This document shows, in pieces, positions 1-6,524 of a stretch of 12,273 nucleotides of DNA. Each line of letters opens with the position of its first letter. The first letter of the stretch is position 1. Source of the DNA: Chloroflexota bacterium (GTDB lineage: Bacteria > Chloroflexota > Anaerolineae > B4-G1 > SLSP01); NCBI GenBank assembly GCA_022707665.1, contig JAKJAE010000050.1, positions 319-12,591 on the forward strand, read 5' to 3'. A program made the position numbers and the translations under genes. Under the pieces are notes generated by a model. The model was not told where the DNA came from and searched no databases. It saw nothing but the letters and a program-made list of their open reading frames with translations.

Positions 1-540
1 ACGCCGATCAGAAGCAACGTAAGCCAGATGTTGAGAGCCCCCAACCAGACAATCAGGATGATCACCAACAGGATCTGGCTCACCAGATCGAGGACCAACG
101 TCACGACATTCGAGAAATCCTGGGTATCCGAGGTTACACGGCTCACAATGCGCCCGGAGGCCTGCTCATCGAAGAATGACAGATCGTGCCGCACCGTCGC
201 AGCGAAGACATCCTCACGCACCTTCAGCACCACATCGCCGATGATTACGGCCGAATAGAGCCGGCGCACGTAATTCGCCAGCCACGCGACCAGACCAAGC
301 ACAAGGATCCACACAACGGCGGAGACAATCGTACGCGTCGAGCCCGAGCCGGTCGAGGGTGTTCGACACGAGGATCGGTGCTGCCGTCCCTGCCGCGGAG
401 TTCAGCAGGATCAGGGCCGCGACTGCGACCATCTTGAGCCGGTAGGGCCGGAAGTAGCCGACAATCCGCCGCACCAACTCCCGATCGCTGTAAGAGCGGT
501 CGTAGTTCTCGGTATCCAGGCCGTCAAGTATGAAGCCCAT
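1..540 (-). pseudogene. ABC exporter half-transporter, partner subunit; 5' part, frameshifted and cut by window edge
   Basis: This is the transmembrane part of a second ABC exporter subunit; its ATPase domain lies beyond the left edge. The ATG at 538-540 opens a reading frame (MGFILDGLDTENYDRSYS...) that runs through a first membrane helix to about SNTLDRLG. It then leaves the family pattern. From about 345 down to 1 the homologous sequence continues in another minus-strand frame, with WILVLGLVAWLANYVRRLYS, GDVVLKVREDVF, SFFDEQASGRIVSRVTSDTQ and another membrane helix, all typical of type IV ABC exporters. Removing one G from the GGG run (CCC at 343-345 on the plus strand) restores one frame reading LDRLGSTRTIVSAVVW. 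The start lies 21 bases after the stop of the upstream ABC gene, so the two are co-transcribed and would form a heterodimer. It may be a true pseudogene or a one-base sequencing or assembly error; the otherwise intact downstream frame favours a recent change or an error. Confidence 0.8.
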
Positions 541-561
541 AGATCAACCGTCCCCCATCCC

Positions 562-2319
562 TCAGATGTCGTAGCGCGCGAAGATGCGACGGTAGCTCTC
601 GGAGCGTGCCATCAACTCGTCGTGCGTCCCCTGATCGACCAGCTCGCCGCGCCGCAACACAAGGATGCGGTCGGCCCAACGGATCTGGCTCAATCGGTGG
701 GTGATGATGAACGTCGTGCGCTGGCTGCTGATGCGGCGCATCGCTTTCTGGATGTGGTCCTCGGTCTCGCTGTCGATGGCACTCGTCGAGTCATCCAGGA
801 TCAGGATCCGTGGGTCGGTCAGAAACGCGCGGGCGATGGCGATGCGCTGGCGCTGCCCCCCCGAGAGCGTCACCCCGCGCTCGCCCACCTCGGTGTCGTA
901 GCCATCCTTGAAGCTCATGATGAAGTCGTGGGCCTGCGCCTCACGCGCAGCCTCCTCGATGGCATCCTGCGTGGCCCCGGCACAGCCAAAGGCGACGTTG
1001 GCCGCCAGCGTGCGCGAGAAGAGGAACACGTCTTGCTCGATGGTCGAGATCTGGGAGCGAAGAGACTCCAGGCTCCAGTCACGAACGTCGACCCCGTCCA
1101 CCAACACACGTCCCGCATCGGCATCGAAAATGCGGTTGATGAGGCGAGTCAATGTGGTCTTGCCCGACCCGGTCTGCCCCACGATTGCCACGGTTTCGCC
1201 AGGTTGAACCCGGAAACTGACGTCCTTGAGGACCGGATTCCCATTGTATGCAAAGCTTACATTCTCGAAGACGACCTCACCCTGGACGGGCTTGGCTACG
1301 CCGTCGATGTTCTCGTCGAGTTCCGTTTCCGTCTTGATCATCGTGAGCACCCGCTCTGCACTTGCCAGGCCCATCTGGACCAGGTTAAAGGTCCAGATCG
1401 ACATGAACGTCGGGTAGCGCAGGGCATTGAAGAGGCCGACGAAGGCGATCACCTCGCCGAGGGTGATGACACCGCGATTCCACAGGAGTAGGCCATGGAG
1501 CAAGCAGCCGGCATAGGCAAAGCCAAAGACGAACATCGGCCAGTAGCGGGCCTCGATGATGCCCTGGCGCACGTAGGTGTCACGGAAGGCGCGAGCGTTG
1601 CGGGCGAACCCGGACCATTCCTGCTGCTCCTGCGTGTTCGCCTTGACCACCTCGATGCCGGCGACCGACTCGGCGAGCCGGGCGTTCATCTGTCCGTACT
1701 GCTCTCGCTGGGCGACGCTGACCGGCTTGAGTCGCTTGTTGTAGTCGTAGACGGTGATCACCAGCAGGACCGTGAAGATTAGGGGAACCAGTAACAACCG
1801 TGGTTCGAGGCGTGTCATAAGAGCCATCGGGATCACCAGTCCCATAAAGGAGTCCGTGATCAGCATGATCCCAGGGCTGAACATCGCGTTGAGCATCCGC
1901 ACGTCGTTGGTCGCGCGGGCCATCACGTCGCCGATGCGCTGCCGTCCGTGGAAGGTCTGGCTCTTTCCGAGCAGGCTGACGTAGAGCTCGTCGCGCGCGT
2001 CGCGCTCGATGCCCTGGGCAAGGAAGCCCACGGCGAAGTTGCGCACCAGACCGGTGAAACCCTGGAGAGCCGCGGATCCCAGCACACTGGCAGCCACGAT
2101 GAGCAGCGCTTGGTTCGTCCACGACGGCTGCGAAATCAGGTCGAACGCACGCCCGACGTAGATCTGGATTCCGCCATAGGCTACATTATTGACCACGGCG
2201 GCAGCCACCATCAGCAACGGCAGCGCCGGGTAGCGCATCAGGTGTGACACAATCCAGCGCACGGCCGTCGTTCGGTTGTAGTGGTGCTCGTCTTCGAGCG
2301 TAAACTCGCGTTTCGCCAA
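562..2319 (-). CDS. ABC exporter half-transporter, ATP-binding/permease subunit (degenerate-site half)
   Basis: A fused membrane plus ATPase half-transporter of 585 residues, the usual length. Residues 30-320 hold about six membrane helices, with the coupling stretch GDVMARATNDVRMLN at 130-144. The ATPase domain has Walker A GQTGSGKT (381-388), Q-loop Gln429, signature LSGGQ (485-489), Walker B ILILDD (505-510) and H-loop His541. The residue after the Walker B Asp is Asp510 rather than Glu. In heterodimeric exporters of the TM287/288 or BmrCD type this marks the subunit with the weak ATP site, which fits the partner gene 21 bases downstream. I chose the TTG at 2317-2319 (LAKREFTLEDEHHY) because GGAGG sits six bases upstream. 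An in-frame ATG at 2415 would add 32 residues unlike the family and would run across the divergent promoter region. The exported substrate cannot be told: lipid, drug or peptide are all possible. Confidence 0.93.
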   Translation of the reverse strand: MAKREFTLEDEHHYNRTTAVRWIVSHLMRYPALPLLMVAAAVVNNVAYGGIQIYVGRAFDLISQPSWTNQALLIVAASVLGSAALQGFTGLVRNFAVGFLAQGIERDARDELYVSLLGKSQTFHGRQRIGDVMARATNDVRMLNAMFSPGIMLITDSFMGLVIPMALMTRLEPRLLLVPLIFTVLLVITVYDYNKRLKPVSVAQREQYGQMNARLAESVAGIEVVKANTQEQQEWSGFARNARAFRDTYVRQGIIEARYWPMFVFGFAYAGCLLHGLLLWNRGVITLGEVIAFVGLFNALRYPTFMSIWTFNLVQMGLASAERVLTMIKTETELDENIDGVAKPVQGEVVFENVSFAYNGNPVLKDVSFRVQPGETVAIVGQTGSGKTTLTRLINRIFDADAGRVLVDGVDVRDWSLESLRSQISTIEQDVFLFSRTLAANVAFGCAGATQDAIEEAAREAQAHDFIMSFKDGYDTEVGERGVTLSGGQRQRIAIARAFLTDPRILILDDSTSAIDSETEDHIQKAMRRISSQRTTFIITHRLSQIRWADRILVLRRGELVDQGTHDELMARSESYRRIFARYDI

Positions 2320-2325
2320 GGCGCT

Positions 2326-2330
2326 CCTCC
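2326..2330 (-). promoter_or_regulatory. Ribosome binding site for the ABC exporter gene
   Basis: GGAGG on the minus strand, inside GGGGAGGAG and six bases before the TTG at 2319. It is the main reason to prefer this TTG over the in-frame ATG at 2415. Confidence 0.7.
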
Positions 2331-2352
2331 CCTGACCAGAGCGTGAAACGCC

Positions 2353-2380
2353 ATTATCGCCCCGTGTGCGCGAAAGGCAA
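2353..2380 (-). promoter_or_regulatory. Candidate sigma70-type promoter of the ABC exporter operon
   Basis: Read on the minus strand, TTGCCT (2380-2375; 4 of 6 matches to TTGACA) is followed after 16 bases by GATAAT (2358-2353; 5 of 6 matches to TATAAT). Transcription would begin near 2346, giving a leader of about 27 bases that contains the GGAGG ribosome binding site. It stands back to back with the candidate promoter of the divergent L,D-transpeptidase gene. It was found by eye only. Confidence 0.4.
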
Positions 2381-2394
2381 TGGCACTCGATCCG

Positions 2395-2423
2395 TTGCCG
2401 AACCAAATACCCCATGGTATCCT
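2395..2423 (+). promoter_or_regulatory. Candidate promoter of the L,D-transpeptidase gene, leaderless
   Basis: TTGCCG (2395-2400; 4 of 6 to TTGACA), a 17-base spacer, then TATCCT (2418-2423; 4 of 6 to TATAAT). The expected transcription start, about seven bases after the -10 box, falls on or next to the A of the ATG at 2431. No ribosome binding site is visible before that ATG, so a leaderless mRNA would explain both facts. The spacer holds a small inverted repeat, ATACC-ccat-GGTAT (2407-2420), which could be an operator. Confidence 0.35.
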
Positions 2424-2430
2424 ATGCACT

Positions 2431-3498
2431 ATGCTCACACGTCGGGAGATGCTCAAGGGGATGGCGGCGGCGTTGGCGCTTACATCGCGCCTGACGGCGC
2501 ATGCCGAGACCGTCGGGGTCCCCATTGCACCGGAACCCGAGGTTCCCAGCGACTTCGTCCTCACCGGGCGCGCTATCCACACCGTGGCGATCTACAAAGA
2601 GCCCTCGACCTCGAGCGAGCGCGTGACCAGCTACACCCGCGACCAGTCGTTTGCCATCTTGGGTGAGGTCCGCGCCCCTTTCTCTGCGCACAACGACCTC
2701 TGGTACGAAACCGGAGAGGGCTACGCGCACAGCGCATGGGTGTTACCCATGCGCATCTACCCGCCCCAGCCCTTCCTGCCCATTGAGAACGAGTTTGGAT
2801 TCTGGGGCGAGATCTCGGCAGTGCATACCGAGGGGCGCACCGCGCCAAGCCTGAGCGCGGGAAGTAAGTACCGTTTCTACGGCAGCCTGGTGTTCCGCGT
2901 CATCGACGCTGTGACGGACGAGACGGGCGTGGGCTGGTACAAGGTCGTCGACGACTACCCGCCACGTCAGAATACCAACCACCAGTGGGTGCTGGCCCAG
3001 GACGTGCGCCGCATCCCGCGGGCGGAGATGGCGCCCATCCACCCGTTTGCGGGAGACAAGCGCATCGAGGTTGACCTCGCCGCGCAGACGCTCATCTGCT
3101 ACGAGGGTGGCCAGGAAGTCTATCGAACGCTGGTCGCGTCAGGGCTGGGAGGTGTGTTGGCTACGCCCAAGGGTGACCACGCCGTCATTCTCAAACAGGC
3201 CTCGCGTCATATGAGCAACGTTCCTTACGCCGACATGAAGCCCGAGGACCATCCCGCACCGGGCGACATCTTTGACCTGCCCGGCGTCCCGTGGAACACG
3301 TTCATCGACCTGGCGGGAACAGCCATTCACGGGGCCTACTGGCACAACGACTACGGCATCCCGCGCAGCCACGGCTGCCTCAACGTCTCCGCTGACGCGG
3401 CCCGCTTCGTGTACCGCTGGACCTACCCCATCGGCGGCTACGAAGACGCTTTCATCCAGGGCAGCGCCCGCGTCGGCACCCCGGTCATCGTCCGCTAG
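2431..3498 (+). CDS. Tat-exported L,D-transpeptidase (YkuD family) with SH3-like N-terminal region
   Basis: A 355-residue exported enzyme predicted to cross-link or modify peptidoglycan stem peptides through a catalytic cysteine. The N-terminus, TRREMLK at residues 3-9, matches the twin-arginine signal pattern (S/T)RRxFLK with Met in the Phe position. A short apolar stretch and an AHA cleavage-like site near residue 25 follow. Residues about 45-110 resemble a bacterial SH3 domain (wall binding). The catalytic YkuD domain covers about 218-355, with His300 in HGAYW and SHGCLN carrying catalytic Cys316. I chose the ATG at 2431 because it places the signal peptide at the very N-terminus; the ATG at 2380 adds 17 unrelated residues. 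The gene diverges from the ABC operon and ends 32 bases from the stop of the converging kinase gene. The family call is firm; the exact peptide bond made (3-3 cross-link or lipoprotein anchoring) is not known. Confidence 0.92.
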   Translation: MLTRREMLKGMAAALALTSRLTAHAETVGVPIAPEPEVPSDFVLTGRAIHTVAIYKEPSTSSERVTSYTRDQSFAILGEVRAPFSAHNDLWYETGEGYAHSAWVLPMRIYPPQPFLPIENEFGFWGEISAVHTEGRTAPSLSAGSKYRFYGSLVFRVIDAVTDETGVGWYKVVDDYPPRQNTNHQWVLAQDVRRIPRAEMAPIHPFAGDKRIEVDLAAQTLICYEGGQEVYRTLVASGLGGVLATPKGDHAVILKQASRHMSNVPYADMKPEDHPAPGDIFDLPGVPWNTFIDLAGTAIHGAYWHNDYGIPRSHGCLNVSADAARFVYRWTYPIGGYEDAFIQGSARVGTPVIVR

Positions 3499-3530
3499 CC
3501 GTCACCTCAGCCCAGGACGGTCAGGGGTGA

Positions 3531-5771
3531 TCACCGCCCCAGCACGTCAGCCAGTGCCCTGGCGAGGTCGTCGACGCTGGGTGGCTTCGCAATGCAAGCC
3601 GTGGCGCCAAGAGCCTTCAGATCGCCCCAATCCTCATCTTGCGGGTGTCCCGTCATCAGGACAACGGGGATCGTCACCCCGCTATTGCGCAGTTGCCGGA
3701 GCAGGGTCGCCCCACCCAGTACAGGCATTACGATATCACTCAGAATGATCTCGCTGCCGCGATCTGCCAGCAGCGCCAGCGCCTCACGGCCGTTGGCCGC
3801 CCCGATTACCCTGTAGTTGAGCTGTTCCACCACAGTGACCAGGGCCGTGCGAACCACTTCCTGGTCCTCGACGATCAGGATGGTCTCGCCCTCTCCCTGG
3901 GGCAAGCCGTCAGATTCACACGACGTGCCGCGATCCCCTTCGGCAGGCAGAAGGGGCAAGTAGACATCAAACGTAGTGCCCTCGCCCACCTGCGTCCTTA
4001 CGTCGATCGCCCCCTCGTGTTGTCCCACAATGCCGTGGACCTGTGCCAGACCCAGGCCACTGCCCTTCCCTGGACCCTTCGTGCTGTAGAACGGTTCAAA
4101 GATGTGAGGAAGCACGTCCGAAGCGATACCAGAGCCAGTGTCGCTGACCGAGAGCCTGACCCAGGGCCCCGGGGTCAGCCCCAACGGCGTTTCGGTGCGC
4201 GTCGTGATCTGGAGGTGCTCAATGCCGATGCGCAGCCTTCCTCCGCTCGGCATCGCATCCCGCGCATTGACCGTCAGGTTCGTCACCACCTGCCGGATGC
4301 GCGTCGGGTCTGCCAGCACGAGGTGGCCACCCGAATCGCATACCAGCTCGATCTGGATGTGCTCGGGGATAGTGCGCTGAAGGAGTTTGACGTGCTCCTT
4401 GAGCAGCGGGACCAAGTCCAGGGGCCTTCGCTCGATCATCGCCTGTCGGCTGAAATCCAGAATCTGCTGGACGAGGCGTGCCGCATGGTGAGCCTGTTCG
4501 TTGATCGTCGCAATCCACTCGCGGTCGCGCGGGCTGACAAGTGACTTCGCCATGAGTTGGGCGTAGAGCGTGATGACCGCCAGGATATTGTTGAAGTCAT
4601 GGGCAATCCCGGCGGCCAACTGACCCACGGCAGCCAGCCGGTCCTGTTGTAGAATGCGCTCCTGGGTCCGGCGCTCCTCAGTCACGTCTCGTATGATGAG
4701 CACCCACGCTTCGGGGCCGGGCTCGATTGGCCAGACGCCGAAGTCAAAGATAGCCTCGTCGGTCTCCAGTGTGCGCCAACGAGTGGGTGAGTCACCCTCG
4801 GCCGCTTGATCCAGCGTGTAGGGTCCCAGGTGTGTGATCGTGTCACCAGTCCCAACACCAGCCAGAGTCATGAGGATTTCCTGTGCAACCGGGTTGGCCA
4901 GCCCGATCCTGCCATCGGGAAATAGCAGGGCGACGCCATCAGGTAAGGCCGCGATGATCTGCCCGACCTGGCGCGCACGCTCGGCAAGCTGGACCGTCAA
5001 CCTCTCGCGTTCCTCTTCGGCCTGACGGCGTGCCGTGATATCTTCAACGCTGCCGTCATAGTAGACCACCTGCCCACCCTCGTCGCGGACAGCGACAGCA
5101 TTCTCGCGCACGTAGATCGGCGTACCATCCTTGCGTCGCCAGACCGTCTCCAGGCCAGAGATTGTCCCCTCCCGTTCGACGCGCTCACAGAAGGACTCTC
5201 TGGAATACGATGGAGCAAAACCGTCAGCCGTCAGATCCCGTGAGACCAGGTCTTCGAGGCTCGCGTACCCGAGCATGCGGACCAGGGTCGGATTGGCCAT
5301 CACAATCCGTCCCTCAGGCGTGGTGCGATACAGGCCAATCACGGCATTCTCATAGATCGTGCGGAACCGCGCCTCGCTTTCGGCGAGTGCCCGGGCGACC
5401 TGCCGCTTCTCGAATGCACGCCGGATCGTGAACAGCAGGTGGTCCACGTCAAAGGGCTTCTGCACGTATGCATAGGCACCCAAGTTCATCGCCTCGATGG
5501 CCGAGTCCTGTGAGGCGTGTCCCGTCAGGACGATGCACTCTGTCTCTGGAGATACCACGCGCAACTCCTGCATCACACGCAGCCCGGAAGCGCCCTCAAG
5601 TCTGAGGTCGATCAGAGCCACATCCGGGCAGACCGAACCAGCCAGAGCCGCGGCTTCTCGCCCCCCGCTGCAGACATGCGGCTCGTAGCCCTTGATCGTC
5701 AGAATATCGCCGAGCGTGCGACGCACGCCGGCGTCGTCATCGACGACGAGAACCGACGGCCGGGCGTTCAC
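3531..5771 (-). CDS. Hybrid sensor histidine kinase, REC-PAS-PAS-HisKA-HATPase-REC
   Basis: A soluble 746-residue hybrid kinase, last in the operon. The N-terminal receiver (5-118) has acidic residues at 11-13, phospho-acceptor Asp55, Thr83 and Lys105. Two PAS domains follow, about 130-250 (RFRTIYENAVIGLYRTTPEG; C-terminal VEDITARRQAEEE) and about 268-370. The H-box AAVGQLAAGIAHDFNNIL carries phospho-accepting His391. The ATPase part has an N-box around Asn502 (NARDAM), DTGSGI (544-549), FEPFYSTK and GKGSGLGL (569-574). A C-terminal receiver (about 630-744) has Asp679, Thr707 and Lys729. All catalytic residues are present. No membrane helix is seen, so it acts in the cytoplasm. The start is GTG at 5771, overlapping the preceding stop in GTGA, with a G-rich stretch just upstream. 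The leading receiver suggests control by another kinase of this operon; the trailing receiver may pass phosphate to a missing Hpt or regulator, or act as a phosphate sink. Confidence 0.93.
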   Translation of the reverse strand: MNARPSVLVVDDDAGVRRTLGDILTIKGYEPHVCSGGREAAALAGSVCPDVALIDLRLEGASGLRVMQELRVVSPETECIVLTGHASQDSAIEAMNLGAYAYVQKPFDVDHLLFTIRRAFEKRQVARALAESEARFRTIYENAVIGLYRTTPEGRIVMANPTLVRMLGYASLEDLVSRDLTADGFAPSYSRESFCERVEREGTISGLETVWRRKDGTPIYVRENAVAVRDEGGQVVYYDGSVEDITARRQAEEERERLTVQLAERARQVGQIIAALPDGVALLFPDGRIGLANPVAQEILMTLAGVGTGDTITHLGPYTLDQAAEGDSPTRWRTLETDEAIFDFGVWPIEPGPEAWVLIIRDVTEERRTQERILQQDRLAAVGQLAAGIAHDFNNILAVITLYAQLMAKSLVSPRDREWIATINEQAHHAARLVQQILDFSRQAMIERRPLDLVPLLKEHVKLLQRTIPEHIQIELVCDSGGHLVLADPTRIRQVVTNLTVNARDAMPSGGRLRIGIEHLQITTRTETPLGLTPGPWVRLSVSDTGSGIASDVLPHIFEPFYSTKGPGKGSGLGLAQVHGIVGQHEGAIDVRTQVGEGTTFDVYLPLLPAEGDRGTSCESDGLPQGEGETILIVEDQEVVRTALVTVVEQLNYRVIGAANGREALALLADRGSEIILSDIVMPVLGGATLLRQLRNSGVTIPVVLMTGHPQDEDWGDLKALGATACIAKPPSVDDLARALADVLGR

Positions 5772-6250
5772 GATCGCCCCCCCGCAGAGATCAACGCACG
5801 CAGCCTTGTTCGGTCAAGGTCGTGGAGGATGTTGAGCAAATCGGCAATGACAATCGGTTTGAGCAGACACACAACTGCATAGCCCTGGTTCACGGCCTCA
5901 AAACCGGCTTGCATGCGATCGTGATGGCCCGCCATCAGGATGACGGGCAAATCGGGCACCCTCTGCCGAATCGCGCGCAGCAAATCAGTCCCCACCACGC
6001 CGTCGAGCACGATATCAAGTAGAACGATGTGGGCGTCATCGGTAATCTCGCGCAGGGGCACGTGAGGGTCGGTGATGCGCTGCACGTGGTAGCCGCGTGC
6101 CTGTAGGATATCACCCAGGCTCTGCGCAAAGCTGATATCGTCATCAACAAGCGCGATGGTGCGGTCCCTGCCCAGAGCTTTGAGGAACGCCAGAAGGTTC
6201 TCCGAGGACGCCCTCCACAAAACCCTCCTGCAGGAGGCTTTCCTCGGCAT
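5768..6250 (-). CDS. Second receiver domain of a broken tandem-receiver (REC-REC) protein
   Basis: This frame encodes a receiver domain: acidic residues VDDD (35-38), phospho-acceptor Asp79 (VLLDIV) and Lys131 (LLKPI), counting from the ATG at 6250. The usual Thr/Ser of the switch is replaced by Ala107 (ILMAGHH), which is unusual. The first 15 or so residues (MPRKASCRRVLWRAS) are an out-of-frame reading of the end of the previous receiver and are probably not native. ENLLAFLKALGRDRTIALVDDD is the natural linker from the last helix of receiver 1 into receiver 2. A TTG at about 6220, just after AGGAGG (6232-6237 region), might allow separate translation of about 150 residues. The stop overlaps the GTG of the hybrid kinase gene (GTGA). 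No output domain is present. Before the frame break this was almost certainly the C-terminal half of one 260-residue REC-REC protein with 6144-6524. Confidence 0.75.
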   Translation of the reverse strand: MPRKASCRRVLWRASSENLLAFLKALGRDRTIALVDDDISFAQSLGDILQARGYHVQRITDPHVPLREITDDAHIVLLDIVLDGVVGTDLLRAIRQRVPDLPVILMAGHHDRMQAGFEAVNQGYAVVCLLKPIVIADLLNILHDLDRTRLRALISAGGRS

Positions 6251-6524
6251 AGGCCGTCATTAGCACAACCGGCAAATCTGGCTGAACGTTATGGAGCTGG
6301 CGGCTCAGCTCGATGCCGGTCATGCCGGGCATGCGCACATCCGTCAGAGCAAAGTCGAAGGTGGCATTGCGCACGGCCTCCAGGGCATCCTCTCCTGAGT
6401 GCGCCGGAGTGACACAATGGCCTGCCAAGGCGAGGATATCGACAAGGGTACGTACCATGGGTGGATCATCATCGACAACCAGTATGCGCAGACTCTCACC
6501 CTGCACAGATCGACGATCGGTCAT
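6144..6524 (-). CDS. First receiver domain of a broken tandem-receiver (REC-REC) protein, 3' end out of frame
   Basis: The protein starts with ATG at 6524, overlapping the upstream kinase stop in ATGA, with GGAGG four bases before it. Residues 13-105 are a clean CheY-like receiver: LVVDDD (15-20), phospho-acceptor Asp62 (ALTDVRMPG) and Thr90 (VLMTAYAEE). After about GFVEGVL the frame runs into nonsense (GEPSGVPQSSGQGPHHRAC) and stops at 6144. Compared with the receiver pattern, about nine residues are missing here, including the conserved Lys-Pro after beta-strand 5, and the natural continuation ENLLAFLKAL is found in another frame. The change fits a deletion of about 26 bases near 6205-6212. 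A receiver lacking its last strand, switch Lys and last helix should fold poorly or not signal. It could be a true loss or an assembly artefact. Confidence 0.75.
   Translation of the reverse strand: MTDRRSVQGESLRILVVDDDPPMVRTLVDILALAGHCVTPAHSGEDALEAVRNATFDFALTDVRMPGMTGIELSRQLHNVQPDLPVVLMTAYAEESLLQEGFVEGVLGEPSGVPQSSGQGPHHRAC

Noticed and set aside
622..1491. Long plus-strand ORF (289 codons) opposite the ABC exporter gene
   Set aside because: It is the antisense shadow of a highly conserved ATPase gene in GC-rich DNA; it has no ribosome site and a low-complexity translation resembling no family.
2320..2415. 32-residue N-terminal extension of the ABC exporter from the ATG at 2415
   Set aside because: It would cross the divergent promoter region and ignore the GGAGG placed correctly before the TTG at 2319; the extra residues are Cys/Arg-rich and unlike the family.
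3499..3540. Palindrome GGTGATCACC between the converging transpeptidase and kinase genes as a two-way terminator
   Set aside because: It overlaps the kinase stop codon, has no loop and no T run on either side; too weak to call.
3639..4544. Long plus-strand ORF (301 codons) opposite the hybrid kinase
   Set aside because: It lies wholly antisense to kinase and receiver motifs, with no recognisable domain and no start signal.
6224..6237. Perfect palindrome CCTCCTGCAGGAGG as a regulatory operator
   Set aside because: It lies inside receiver coding sequence (SLLQEG) and is most simply explained by codons; kept only as context for the nearby deletion.
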